Below the pieces are notes generated by a model. That model was given only the letters and a program-made list of their open reading frames with translations, had not been told where the DNA came from and made no database searches. The translations under genes were made by a program, and so were the position numbers. Positions 52,277 through 61,359 of a stretch of 64,000 nt of DNA are shown piece after piece. Within the stretch, counting starts at the first letter, position 1; each line of letters opens with the position of its first letter. The DNA is taken from the NCBI GenBank assembly GCA_024685005.1, contig JAIKWF010000113.1:37846-101845 (forward strand). Reading direction: 5' to 3'. Source of the stretch: Lachnospiraceae bacterium. Lineage in GTDB: Bacteria; Bacillota; Clostridia; Lachnospirales; Lachnospiraceae.

Positions 52277-55200
52277 TACGCTTTGATGATGTGAGCTTTC
52301 ATTATGGTGGAGAAAACGGTACCGGTGAGGGCGTTGATCATATCGATCTTACAATTAAAGACGGAGAAGTTGTTGTGCTGTGCGGGGGTTCCGGATGCGG
52401 GAAAACAACCATTACCAGACTGATCAACGGTCTGGCGCCTCAGTTTTATCCCGGTGAAATGGAAGGTTGCGTCTGGGTGAATGATACCTGCGTTACAAAG
52501 GCAGAATTGTCGGAGACCAGCAGAGTAGTGGGAAGCGTATTCCAGAATCCCAAGAGCCAGTTCTTTAATATCGATACTACCAGTGAGCTTGTATTCGGCT
52601 GCGAGAACCAGGGGATGTCCCGGGAAGATATGCAGGAAAGGCTGCAAAAGACCGAAAAAGAAATGAAGTTGGAAACGCTTATGGGGCGCAATATTTTTGA
52701 ATTGTCCGGAGGGGAAAAGCAGCAGATTGCCTGTGGCAGTGTTTATACGACAGCGCCCTCGGTTTTTGTCTTGGATGAACCCTCATCGAATCTGGACAGA
52801 AAGGCGATTCACAGACTGCATGACACCTTAAAGAAGATCAAGTCGGAAGGCAAAACCATCGTCATATCCGAGCACAGGTTGTATTATCTGATGGATATTG
52901 CGGACAGATTTCTTTATCTGGAAGACGGGATCCTGAAACAAAGCTATACAAGTGAAGAACTGGCTGCATTATCTGACGAAGAGCTTTCAGATATCGGACT
53001 TCGTCTTACGGATCTTTCCCGGCTGAAAAGAAAACAGTCAAATGAGGACTGCCGGGCCAATGAACCGGCGATAGAAGCGGTTGATCTGGCTTGCATAAAA
53101 GGCGGAAATCAGATACTGGATATAGAGCGGCTTAGCCTTCCGAGACGCAGCGTCATCGCCGTAATCGGGGATAACGGGAGTGGGAAATCCACATTGTCAG
53201 AGGCTTTGTGCGGCATCGGCATCTGTGATGGGAGCATAGGCTTTGACGGCGTGTATTTAAGTCCGAAAGAACGATCACAAAAAAGTTTCATGGTGATGCA
53301 GGATGTGAACAGACAGCTTTTTTCCGACAGCGTGATGGAAGAAGTGATGCTGAATGCTTCTGTAACAAGGGAAGAAGCTGAAAGGATCCTGAATCAGCTG
53401 GGCCTGAAGGAGACGGCAGAACGACATCCCTCTTCCCTGTCCGGAGGCCAGAAGCAGCGGGTGGCCATCGCATCTGCCTTGTGTGCAGGGAAAGAGATCA
53501 TTTTTTACGATGAACCCACATCGGGACTTGACAGAGGTGGGATGGAACGATTTGGCAGACTGCTAAGTGATATGAGAGAAAGCGTTACATCCGTCATTGT
53601 TACCCATGACCCGGAACTGATCCTTACCTGCTGCACGCATGTCCTGCATATTGAGAACGGACGCATGCTGGCTTTTTATCCCCTGAGTGATGAAGGACTG
53701 GTGCGGGTAAAAAGCTATTTTATGTCTGAAAATGATGATAATACCTCAAAAACCCGGAAGGAATACGGCGTGTTCGGAAGAGTGTTGAAATACGCCGGAG
53801 AATGGAAAAGATATATCTTCCTGGCCATGGCGTTTCTGATCGCAGGTGCGATCTTCGGGGTGATCCCTTATCTTGGCATCTATGATCTGCTGTGCAAGCT
53901 TTTGAGCGGACAGGCTGTTACCCTTAACAGTGCAGCTGTGGATATAGGTATTGTGTTGGGGTTTGGCATACTGAATGCACTGGCCAATACATGGGGGCTG
54001 CAATACAGCCACCGGGGAGCCTATCACACTTTGGAGAATATCAGAATAAGCCTGCAGGAAAAGCTGGACAGACAGCCTGTGGGAAACATACATGAGCTGG
54101 GTGTGGGCGCCATTAAAAAGCTGTTCAATGAGGATGTGGAATCAGTGGAAGTAATGCTGGCCCATGTGATTCCGGAAGGTTTTTCCAATGTCTTTGTGGG
54201 AGCGGCGGTTCTCCTGGTGCTGATTGCGGTTGACTGGCAAATGGCATTGTTTTCCCTGGTGATCCTCCTGTTTGGATTTGGCGCATCGAGACAAATGTAT
54301 ACGGTGGGAATGGACAGGATGGGCACCTACTTTGCATCCTCCAAGAGATTGAATAATACCATCATTGAGTATGTATCCGGAATGGAGGTGGTTCGGATCT
54401 TTAACCGTGATCACCAGTCGGAAGAAAGATTTGAGGAGTCGGTCAGAAACTACCGGGATTTCGGACTGGACTGGTATAAAGTATGCTGGCCCTGGATGGC
54501 ATTGTATGGAAGTCTCTTTGCAAATATGACACTGTATTCCCTTCCACTGGGAGCTTTGCTGGTACTGCTGGGACACATTCAGATCACCAGGTATATTCTG
54601 GCGCTGTGCTTAAGCTTTGCGTTGGGACCGCTGCTGGTTCATACCCTGGCCCTCATTGGCACACTGCCCCGGGTCAATTACAAGATACAGTCCATTGAAA
54701 AGGCCCTGGACAGACCACCTTTGAAATGCGGAGAAGAAGCTTTTAAGGGAAAAGATCACAGCGTGGAATTTGACCATGTCAGATTTTCCTACAAGGGTGA
54801 TGAAGTGCTGAAGGGAATCTCCTTTACGGCGAAAGAAGGTGAGATGACAGCCCTTGTGGGTCCCTCCGGAAGCGGTAAGAGTACCATGGCAAAGCTGATG
54901 GCCCATTATTATGATACGGATTCCGGAACGATCAGGATCGGAGGACAGGACATCAGCAGGATGTCTCTGGATAATCTGGGCAGGGAAGTAGCCTATGTCT
55001 CCCAGGATCTGTTCCTTTTTAACAAATCCATTATGGAAAATATCCGGATCGGCAAACCGGAAGCTTCGGATGAAGAGGTGAAGGAAGCGGCGAGAAAAGC
55101 CGGTTGCCATGAGTTCATAGAAGAACTGGAAAAGGGATATGAAACACTGGCGGGAAGAGCGGGAAATAAGCTGTCAGGAGGACAGAAACAAAGGATCGCA

Positions 55201-55527
55201 TTTGCAAGGGTGCTGCTGAAGGATGCACCCATCATCGTTCTTGATGAGGCGACTGCATTTATGGATCCCGAAAATGAAAAGAAGATGAATGATGCCATCG
55301 AAGAGATCACCCGGAATAAAACGGTCATTGTGATCGCCCATAAGCTGAGTTCCATCGCAAAAGCAGACAAGATCATCGTTCTGGATAAAGGGAAAATAGT
55401 TAGCAGAGGTAAACACGGTCAGCTGATTGAGAGCAGCAGAGAATACAGAAAACTGTGGAACGCCACGAAGGAAAGCGACAGATGGAGTTTGAAAGGAGGC
55501 AGGATCAATGGTACATATGGTGCATAG
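52273..55527 (+). CDS. Fusion: tandem ECF ATPases joined to an exporter-fold ABC half-transporter
   Basis: 1084 residues from the ATG at 52273 (overlaps ecfT); an in-frame start at 52195 lies inside ecfT. Three ATPase domains occur in one chain. Domain 1 has Walker A lysine K44 (G-G-S-G-C-G-K-T-T), signature L-S-G-G-E-K-Q-Q-I, and D-E-P-S-S-N. Domain 2 has K305 (G-D-N-G-S-G-K-S-T), L-S-G-G-Q-K-Q-R and D-E-P-T-S-G-L-D. A linker near residues 484-505 leads to six membrane helices (about 510-795) and domain 3 with K869, L-S-G-G-Q-K-Q-R-I and D-E-A-T-A-F-M-D-P-E-N. The last motif is like the IrtA/YbtP type. The open frame is continuous with no ribosome site at the internal ATG 53722, so it is a true fusion. 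Confidence 0.92.
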   Translation: MIRFDDVSFHYGGENGTGEGVDHIDLTIKDGEVVVLCGGSGCGKTTITRLINGLAPQFYPGEMEGCVWVNDTCVTKAELSETSRVVGSVFQNPKSQFFNIDTTSELVFGCENQGMSREDMQERLQKTEKEMKLETLMGRNIFELSGGEKQQIACGSVYTTAPSVFVLDEPSSNLDRKAIHRLHDTLKKIKSEGKTIVISEHRLYYLMDIADRFLYLEDGILKQSYTSEELAALSDEELSDIGLRLTDLSRLKRKQSNEDCRANEPAIEAVDLACIKGGNQILDIERLSLPRRSVIAVIGDNGSGKSTLSEALCGIGICDGSIGFDGVYLSPKERSQKSFMVMQDVNRQLFSDSVMEEVMLNASVTREEAERILNQLGLKETAERHPSSLSGGQKQRVAIASALCAGKEIIFYDEPTSGLDRGGMERFGRLLSDMRESVTSVIVTHDPELILTCCTHVLHIENGRMLAFYPLSDEGLVRVKSYFMSENDDNTSKTRKEYGVFGRVLKYAGEWKRYIFLAMAFLIAGAIFGVIPYLGIYDLLCKLLSGQAVTLNSAAVDIGIVLGFGILNALANTWGLQYSHRGAYHTLENIRISLQEKLDRQPVGNIHELGVGAIKKLFNEDVESVEVMLAHVIPEGFSNVFVGAAVLLVLIAVDWQMALFSLVILLFGFGASRQMYTVGMDRMGTYFASSKRLNNTIIEYVSGMEVVRIFNRDHQSEERFEESVRNYRDFGLDWYKVCWPWMALYGSLFANMTLYSLPLGALLVLLGHIQITRYILALCLSFALGPLLVHTLALIGTLPRVNYKIQSIEKALDRPPLKCGEEAFKGKDHSVEFDHVRFSYKGDEVLKGISFTAKEGEMTALVGPSGSGKSTMAKLMAHYYDTDSGTIRIGGQDISRMSLDNLGREVAYVSQDLFLFNKSIMENIRIGKPEASDEEVKEAARKAGCHEFIEELEKGYETLAGRAGNKLSGGQKQRIAFARVLLKDAPIIVLDEATAFMDPENEKKMNDAIEEITRNKTVIVIAHKLSSIAKADKIIVLDKGKIVSRGKHGQLIESSREYRKLWNATKESDRWSLKGGRINGTYGA

Positions 55528-57259
55528 GATTTTAAGATTCTGCGACCGGAAAAATGCCCGCAGTATCCGTTTCGCCTACATTTTTTCTTTCCTGAAATCC
55601 TTTTCCCAGAATGCCCCCATTATGGTGGCAATGTTTATGATCCGGGAGCTGATGGAAAAGAGAGCAACAGCAGCATCCTGCATTATGGCAGCGGGAATTC
55701 TGTTTCTGTTTTTTGTGCTGACAGCGATCCTGGGACATCTGTCCGACAGGCTTCAGTCATCCTCCGGATATAAAGTATTTGCAGATAAGCGAATTGCATT
55801 TGCCGGCCATTTGCGCATGCTGCCCATGGGCTATTTTACTGCGGGCAATATCGGACGGATCAGTTCCATATTGTCAGAGGACATGGTTTTTGTGGAAGAA
55901 AACAGCATGAGCATTATTGCGGAAGTGGTGAGCGGACTTTTTTCCCAGATAGTGATCACCATATTTATGTTTGTCTTAAACCCGGTGCTGGGCGCCGTTA
56001 TGATCCTGTTTTGCCTGATCGTATTATGCGTAGGGATACCTATGAGCAAAGAATCCATGCGTAATTCGGATGGGCGTCAGAAGGCAGTGGAGCAGCTTAG
56101 CGGCAGTGTGATCGAGTATGCGGAAGGAATTGCGGTTTCGAAAAGCTTTGGCATTACGGGGGAGAGCTCTACAAATCTTCGCGAAAGTTTTGCAAAGAGC
56201 AGGGAGGCAAATCTTAAATTCGAGAAGGAACATACTCCCTGGGAAAGAAGTCTGGAGATTATTTATGTTTTGGGCATTGCATCGATCCTGACAGCGGCGG
56301 TGTGGCTGATGCAAAATGGGAAGATTGATCATGCATCGTTCATCGGAGTGCTTTTATTTTTGATGAATCTTTTTACGCCCTTTAAAACCATCTATCAGCT
56401 GGGATCGAGACTTACCATCATGGATATTGCACTGAGCAGAATTGAATCGGTGTTTCAGGAAAAACCTCTGCAGCCCGGCGGATCAGAGAAGCTGCCGGCA
56501 GAGTATAAGCATGAGATTACATTTGAGGATGTTTCCTTTTCTTATGAACAGGAGGAAGTACTCCACGGCATATCCTTTACGGCTGACAAAAATGAGATGG
56601 TGGCACTGGTGGGAGAATCGGGAAGCGGGAAAACCACCATTGCCAATCTTCTGGCCCGCTTTTGGGATGTGGATTCGGGGAGGATTTCCATTCGCGGCAG
56701 GGATATACGAAAAATGCCATTGGGGGAACTTATGGATCAGCTGAGCATTGTGTTCCAGAGAGTTTATCTGTTTAACGATACCATCTATAACAATATTGCC
56801 ATGGCAAAAGAAAATGCTACCTATGAAGAGGTGGCGGAAGCGGCAAAGAAAGCACGCTGCTATGATTTTATCATGAAGCTGCCCTACGGCTTTGATACCA
56901 GAGTGGGAGAGGGAGGATCAACACTGTCAGGCGGTGAAGCGCAGCGCATTTCCATTGCAAGATGTATTTTAAAGGATGCACCGATCATCATTCTCGACGA
57001 AGCAACAGCCAGCATAGACGCCGATAATGAACGTTATATCAAAGAGGCTATGTCGGAATTGTGCCGCGATAAAACGGTGATTGTGATCGCTCACAGACTG
57101 AACACCATACAGGAAGCGGATAGAATCATTGTAATGGATCACGGCAGGATCGTGGAGCAGGGCAGCCACAGCAGCCTTCTTGATGCAAAAGGTCTGTACC
57201 ATCAAATGTATACGCTGCAGCAAAGAATGAATGAAGATGCGGAGGTGATCAGTGCATGA
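55508..57259 (+). CDS. Exporter-fold ABC half-transporter, partner of the fusion protein (pair 2b)
   Basis: 583 residues, overlapping the fusion gene by 20 bases, with AAAGGAGG inside that gene. Six membrane helices then Walker A G-E-S-G-S-G-K-T-T, signature L-S-G-G-E-A-Q-R-I and Walker B I-I-L-D-E-A-T-A-S-I-D. The A-S-I-D end matches the IrtB-like half, complementing the A-F-M-D end of the fusion protein. Confidence 0.88.
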   Translation: MVHMVHRILRFCDRKNARSIRFAYIFSFLKSFSQNAPIMVAMFMIRELMEKRATAASCIMAAGILFLFFVLTAILGHLSDRLQSSSGYKVFADKRIAFAGHLRMLPMGYFTAGNIGRISSILSEDMVFVEENSMSIIAEVVSGLFSQIVITIFMFVLNPVLGAVMILFCLIVLCVGIPMSKESMRNSDGRQKAVEQLSGSVIEYAEGIAVSKSFGITGESSTNLRESFAKSREANLKFEKEHTPWERSLEIIYVLGIASILTAAVWLMQNGKIDHASFIGVLLFLMNLFTPFKTIYQLGSRLTIMDIALSRIESVFQEKPLQPGGSEKLPAEYKHEITFEDVSFSYEQEEVLHGISFTADKNEMVALVGESGSGKTTIANLLARFWDVDSGRISIRGRDIRKMPLGELMDQLSIVFQRVYLFNDTIYNNIAMAKENATYEEVAEAAKKARCYDFIMKLPYGFDTRVGEGGSTLSGGEAQRISIARCILKDAPIIILDEATASIDADNERYIKEAMSELCRDKTVIVIAHRLNTIQEADRIIVMDHGRIVEQGSHSSLLDAKGLYHQMYTLQQRMNEDAEVISA

Positions 57260-57441
57260 GTAAAAATGTCTGCAGAATGATAGGGATCAATGCCATGATC
57301 ATCAGCGTATTTCTGCTTATCGGGGGACTGTATCTTCCCCAGGCGGGCATATCTTCGTTTGTGACAACGAGCTGTCTGGTAGCGGGAGTTTTATTGTTGC
57401 TTGTGGGGATCGCCTTTTATAAGATTCTGAAAACGGATTAA
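57256..57441 (+). CDS. Small two-helix membrane protein
   Basis: 61 residues, ATGA overlap with the preceding ABC gene, two membrane helices (about 8-28 and 34-56). Family not recognised. Its tight coupling suggests a subunit or stabiliser of the ABC complex. Confidence 0.75.
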   Translation: MSKNVCRMIGINAMIISVFLLIGGLYLPQAGISSFVTTSCLVAGVLLLLVGIAFYKILKTD

Positions 57442-57464
57442 GGAAAGTGAAAGGAGCTGGAAAA

Positions 57465-58244
57465 ATGGACTTACAATTCGGAGATGTACAGGAAACGGCG
57501 CTGATCCCTCTTGCCATCAAAGCAAGCGAGACGGCAAGAGCTAATGCCAGAATTAAGGATTTCAAGGCAAAAGAGATCATAGACACCCTGGGGGTGGATG
57601 TGAGCAAGTTTGATCCCTTTTTATCTCATGAGGGGGTTGTTGCAAGAACCCTTATGTTTCGCAGAGCGCTGAAAAAGCTGATCAAGCAGTACCCGGATTC
57701 TCTGTGCATTAATCTCGGATGTGGCTTCGATGATAAATTTTCCCAGGTTGATAACGGGAAAATCGTATGGTTTGATGTGGATCTTCCGGATCAGATCGCT
57801 GTCAGACGCAAGGTTTATGAGGATAGAGATCGCTGCACTATGCTTGATGGCAGCGCACTGGAAGGTGAATGGACGAAGAATCTGCCGAAGAGAGACATGA
57901 CCATCGTTGTCATGGAAGGGGTGCTTGAGTATTTTTCAAAAGAGCAGGTAAAGATCTGTCTGAATATGCTTTGTGACAGCTTTTCTCATGGATACCTGCT
58001 GGCAGAGCTCCATTCCCCGTTTCTGGAAAAACACGGAAGCCATCATGATGCCGTAAAGAATACGAATGCAACCTTCGGCTGGGGAACAAAATCAGGAAGA
58101 GAGTACCTGGAATTGGAACCGCGCCTGTGTTTTGTTTCTGAGAAAAGCTACAACGAAGAAATGAAGAAATATTCCATTCGCGGAAAACTGTTTGCGATCG
58201 TGGGCAAAAATATCAACAACAGACTTGCAGTGTTCAGGTGGTAG
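57465..58244 (+). CDS. SAM-dependent methyltransferase, LCM/TcmP-like
   Basis: 259 residues from the ATG at 57465 with AAAGGAG upstream; the in-frame GTG at 57447 overlaps that site. The SAM loop is I-N-L-G-C-G-F-D-D, preceded by an R-T-L-M-F-R-R-A pattern, as in leucine carboxyl/TcmP-type O-methyltransferases. It may modify the transported compound (O-methylation of a carboxylate) after uptake. It is the last gene before an inverted repeat. Confidence 0.82.
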   Translation: MDLQFGDVQETALIPLAIKASETARANARIKDFKAKEIIDTLGVDVSKFDPFLSHEGVVARTLMFRRALKKLIKQYPDSLCINLGCGFDDKFSQVDNGKIVWFDVDLPDQIAVRRKVYEDRDRCTMLDGSALEGEWTKNLPKRDMTIVVMEGVLEYFSKEQVKICLNMLCDSFSHGYLLAELHSPFLEKHGSHHDAVKNTNATFGWGTKSGREYLELEPRLCFVSEKSYNEEMKKYSIRGKLFAIVGKNINNRLAVFRW

Positions 58245-58255
58245 TATATTGAACC

Positions 58256-58312
58256 CTTGGGGACGGAGTTATAGGGTCATTTATAAAATGAGCCGCAAAC
58301 CCCGTCCCCAAG
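58256..58312. repeat. Inverted repeat element, copy 2 (GGGGACGGAGTT family)
   Basis: Arms 58256-58282 and 58286-58312 align with the copy at 15953-16015 but are less perfect, with mismatches in the inner half. The outer ends CTTGGGGACGG and CCGTCCCCAAG are identical in both copies. The 3' flank repeats TCCCCAAGAG once more. It marks the boundary between the ECF operon and the methyltransferase genes. Confidence 0.85.
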
Positions 58313-58351
58313 AGTCCCCAAGAGTTGATAAGTCAGGAAAAGGGATTTGGT

Positions 58352-59008
58352 ATGAGATCGGATAAAGAATATAAAGAACTTACCATAAAAGAGTTTTCGA
58401 AAGCAGCTGAAATATATGAGACGGATCAGGCAGGCATCTATGAGATCTGTAAGGATGATTATCCGTACATATCAGAGGAACTTGGGAAAGAGGATTATAC
58501 TGAGCTTCTGGATTGTGGATGCGGGACCGGTCCGATGATATCGCTTTTGTATGAAAAAGACCCGACAAAACATTATACGGGACTGGATATTACGCCCAAA
58601 ATGATAGAGGCTGGAAAGGCGAAGAACCTTGAAGGAGTAAACTGGGTGGTCGGTGATTGCGAGAACCTTCCGTTTGACGAGAATTCTTTTGATGTGATCA
58701 TCTGCTCAAACAGTTTTCATCATTATCCGAATCCACAGGCATTTTTTAATAGTGCAAAAAGAGTTTTAAAACCGGGAGGAAGGCTTATCCTTCAGGATTA
58801 TACTGCATCGAAGCCGATGCTGTGGCTGATGAATCATACGGAGATACCGCTTGCAAATTTTGTTGGTCATGGTGATGTGAAAGCGTATTCATTAGATGAG
58901 ATAAGAGCGTTCTGTAAAAAGGCGAGACTTAAGATAGAGAAGCTTGAGAAGGCAAAGAAATTCCGGCTGCATCTTGTTGCCAGAAAAACAGGGGGGGAAG
59001 ATAATTAA
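58352..59008 (+). CDS. SAM-dependent methyltransferase, class I (Methyltransf_11 type)
   Basis: 218 residues from the ATG at 58352. SAM motif L-D-C-G-C-G-T-G-P-M, then D-V-I-I-C-S-N-S-F-H-H-Y and L-K-P-G-G-R-L. Small-molecule methyltransferase of the UbiE/Methyltransf_11 kind. More A+T-rich than the genes upstream. Confidence 0.85.
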   Translation: MRSDKEYKELTIKEFSKAAEIYETDQAGIYEICKDDYPYISEELGKEDYTELLDCGCGTGPMISLLYEKDPTKHYTGLDITPKMIEAGKAKNLEGVNWVVGDCENLPFDENSFDVIICSNSFHHYPNPQAFFNSAKRVLKPGGRLILQDYTASKPMLWLMNHTEIPLANFVGHGDVKAYSLDEIRAFCKKARLKIEKLEKAKKFRLHLVARKTGGEDN

Positions 59009-59120
59009 TCTCCTTCAATGAAATTGTTACTGGTGAGGGTGGATTTCTGGTCAGTAGAAATGTAAAGTGAAACAGGATAATAAATCCGCGGTAAAAGAAT
59101 CAGACAAGAGGAATTAGGAA

Positions 59121-59744
59121 ATGGGTCTTTTTAAAAACTTTGTCAGTCAGACAAGAAAGCCGGAAGGGGTTTTCGGGAAAATGATGGTAAACGGGATGAA
59201 TGGCGGGCATGCCAAAATGGCGGATTGGGGCATGGCACATCTTACATCCATCGCACCTGAAGAGATACTTGAGATCGGATGCGGCGGAGGAAGAAATGCA
59301 GGAGAATTGCTCAGGAAATATCCGGGTGCGAAGGTTACGGCCGTTGATTACTCAGAGATATCTGTGGGAAAGGCTGCGGAGTATAATGCGGAGGCAATTA
59401 AGGCCGGGCGCTGCGAGGTGCAGCAACAGGATGTGTCTGCCCTCACACTTCCGGAAGAAAAATATGATCTTGCTACAGCTTTTGAAACAATCTATTTCTG
59501 GCCGGGGCTTGAAAACTGCTTTGCACAGGTGGCAAAAGTCCTTAAACCGGGCGCGGTGTTTATGATCGTCAATGAGTCTGACGGAACCGATGAGGCAAGT
59601 CTTAAATTCGAAAAAATCATCGAAGGCATGAAATGCCATACGATTGATGAGATTGAGTCAGCTCTTAAGAGTGCGGGGTTTTCTAAAGTGAAATCAGATC
59701 ATCATAAGAGTAAACCCTGGATTACAGTGATTGCTAAGAAATAG
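59121..59744 (+). CDS. SAM-dependent methyltransferase, class I
   Basis: 207 residues. SAM motif I-L-E-I-G-C-G-G-G-R-N-A, with V-D-Y-S and F-E-T-I-Y-F-W-P. An AGAGGAA site precedes the ATG. A third methyltransferase within 2.3 kb. A 112-base gap separates it from the previous gene, with no clear promoter. Confidence 0.85.
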   Translation: MGLFKNFVSQTRKPEGVFGKMMVNGMNGGHAKMADWGMAHLTSIAPEEILEIGCGGGRNAGELLRKYPGAKVTAVDYSEISVGKAAEYNAEAIKAGRCEVQQQDVSALTLPEEKYDLATAFETIYFWPGLENCFAQVAKVLKPGAVFMIVNESDGTDEASLKFEKIIEGMKCHTIDEIESALKSAGFSKVKSDHHKSKPWITVIAKK

Positions 59745-59775
59745 AGGCCTTTTTGTATCATTTCATGGGGACAGA

Positions 59776-60192
59776 ATGTATAGTCCTGCATGCATTCATA
59801 ATTACCCGCCTGATATTCAGGAGGAATATTTCAAAACCCACGAAAGGGTAGATGTCTCATCTAAATCAAAAAAAGTAATTTTAGCTAAGTCCAGTGGGAT
59901 ATTGATATTCACAACGATACTGTTCGTCTGTGCAAAGATAGCAGGAGCTGAGACTTTCCGGCAAGGGTTCGTGATTGCCTTTGGACTGATGGTATGGATA
60001 GGGGCGTATGATACGTTCTTTTTGGACTGGGTTTTGTTTGCGAATGTTAAGATGTTCAGGCTTAAGGGTACGGAGCATATGGACGAGGCATATCATCAGA
60101 AGTGGTTTCATCTGAAAGGAGCCATTTTCCCGGGACTCGTATTTGCGCTGATACCGGCATCACTGGTCGGCCTGCTTATAAACATATTTTAA
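59776..60192 (+). CDS. Predicted membrane protein, unknown function
   Basis: 138 residues from the ATG at 59776 (an in-frame start at 59731 overlaps the preceding gene). A soluble N-terminus with H-N-Y-P-P-D and E-Y-F precedes three or four membrane helices. Family not recognised. It follows the methyltransferase gene closely, so may be in the same transcript. Confidence 0.65.
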   Translation: MYSPACIHNYPPDIQEEYFKTHERVDVSSKSKKVILAKSSGILIFTTILFVCAKIAGAETFRQGFVIAFGLMVWIGAYDTFFLDWVLFANVKMFRLKGTEHMDEAYHQKWFHLKGAIFPGLVFALIPASLVGLLINIF

Positions 60193-60202
60193 GGAAAAAG
60201 TC

Positions 60203-60301
60203 ATGATGAAATCATATGAAAGAGATAAGCGATTATTGATTGCAGGTTCGGCCGGAATAAGTCGCGTTTTCCTACTTTTGAAACGCCTTTCTGTAGCTTA
60301 A
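60203..60301 (+). CDS. Possible short ORF or gene remnant
   Basis: 32 codons with a good AAGGAA site. It converges on and overlaps the araC-type gene end (60272-60301). No known domain. It may be a decayed fragment of a longer gene. Confidence 0.25.
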   Translation: MMKSYERDKRLLIAGSAGISRVFLLLKRLSVA

Positions 60302-61276
60302 AGGCAGTAATCCTTTTGCGGTACTGAAAAGATCAGCAAAATGTCCGGGAGACATGTATCCTACGGCCTTTGCAACTTCCGAAACGGGAAGGTCGGTATA
60401 GGCAAGGAGGTGCTCCGCATGATCGATACGTACTTTTTGGATGTAATCGGCAACTGTCATGCCGTAATACGTTTTGAAGGCACTTTTAAGTTTGGTTGTG
60501 CCCATACAGGCTATTTTTGCCAAAGATTCGATTGAGATTTTATCTGCATAATGATCGTTGATATAAAGACCAAGGCTTTGTAACAATTCCGCGTCGGCGG
60601 AGGAAAGAACGGTTTTGGCCGTCTTATTTAGTTTCCTGTGATGTTCAAAGATCAAAGAAAGAGCCTCTCTTGCCTTGGCATCATAGTAAAGAGCGGCAGA
60701 GGAGGCAGAGCCCTCATATTTCCACAGCTCCCAAAGCAGCTTTTTCATCTCGGGAAAATCTGACGTTTCATCTATGCTTTTAAAGGCGGTTTTGGGATCC
60801 TTGTAAGCCAGCCCGAAAGTGTCCTTAAGAACCTGATGGAAGAATTCGGGGCGATATTCGATTCCGATGGAACGGATCGGAATATTGCGGTGAATAAGAG
60901 CATGAAAAGGCTCATAGCCTCCGAGAAAGCTTTTAATGACATTGCAGTTAAGGCTCTTATAGGGTTTTAGTTCTTCTCCCGAAATTGATTCGTACCAGGT
61001 TACGCTGAGACATTCGGGCAGGTCCATGCTTAACACGGTATCTTCCTTGTAGGAAAAATCATGTATCTTAATGTTGTACTGCCCGGGCATTTCGTAATAC
61101 CAGTAATATCCGGTTCCGTATGAGGGGGAGAATTTAAAACATTCTCCCGCAGGAGGGAATCCTTTAGGTACGGCGCAGGGGTGGAAATTTGCTTTTTCAA
61201 ATAGTTCTCTGTAATATTCTTTTTTCTTGGCGTTCATTTTGTTCCAATCCGACAGATTAATATTAAAATCCGACAT
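60272..61276 (-). CDS. AraC-family regulator
   Basis: 334 residues. The C-terminal double helix-turn-helix (about 235-330) contains I-S-I-E-S-L-A-K-I-A-C-M-G and V-S-E-V-A-K-A-V-G-Y-M-S-P-G-H-F. The N-terminal 200 residues are a sensor-type domain as in YbtA/PchR regulators of siderophore genes. It is divergent from the ABC pair at 61360, so it probably activates that pair in response to the transported ligand. The ATG lacks a good ribosome site and lies close to the promoter, so the start is uncertain. Confidence 0.88.
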   Translation of the reverse strand: MSDFNINLSDWNKMNAKKKEYYRELFEKANFHPCAVPKGFPPAGECFKFSPSYGTGYYWYYEMPGQYNIKIHDFSYKEDTVLSMDLPECLSVTWYESISGEELKPYKSLNCNVIKSFLGGYEPFHALIHRNIPIRSIGIEYRPEFFHQVLKDTFGLAYKDPKTAFKSIDETSDFPEMKKLLWELWKYEGSASSAALYYDAKAREALSLIFEHHRKLNKTAKTVLSSADAELLQSLGLYINDHYADKISIESLAKIACMGTTKLKSAFKTYYGMTVADYIQKVRIDHAEHLLAYTDLPVSEVAKAVGYMSPGHFADLFSTAKGLLPLSYRKAFQK

Positions 61277-61283
61277 AATGTTG

Positions 61284-61309
61284 CAAACATAATTGTAGCA
61301 TCATGTTTG
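61284..61309. promoter_or_regulatory. Candidate AraC operator in the divergent region
   Basis: CAAACAT-N12-ATGTTTG (61284-61290, 61303-61309), lying between the two start codons. It overlaps the reverse-strand -10 box. Confidence 0.55.
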
Positions 61310-61320
61310 TTTGATTACAA
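61292..61320 (-). promoter_or_regulatory. Promoter of the AraC-type gene
   Basis: Reverse strand: -35 TTGTAA (complement of 61315-61320) and -10 TACAAT (complement of 61292-61297), 17-base spacer. The forward gene has only a -10 (TAGAAT, 61328-61333), as expected for an activated promoter. Confidence 0.6.
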
Positions 61321-61359
61321 TACGCAATAGAATAAAAATGATTGGAGGAACAGGACTTT

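Noticed and set aside
53722..55527. Possible separate gene starting at an internal ATG in the ECF-ABC fusion
   Set aside because: No ribosome-binding sequence precedes 53722 and the reading frame is unbroken from 52273, so a fusion is the simpler reading.
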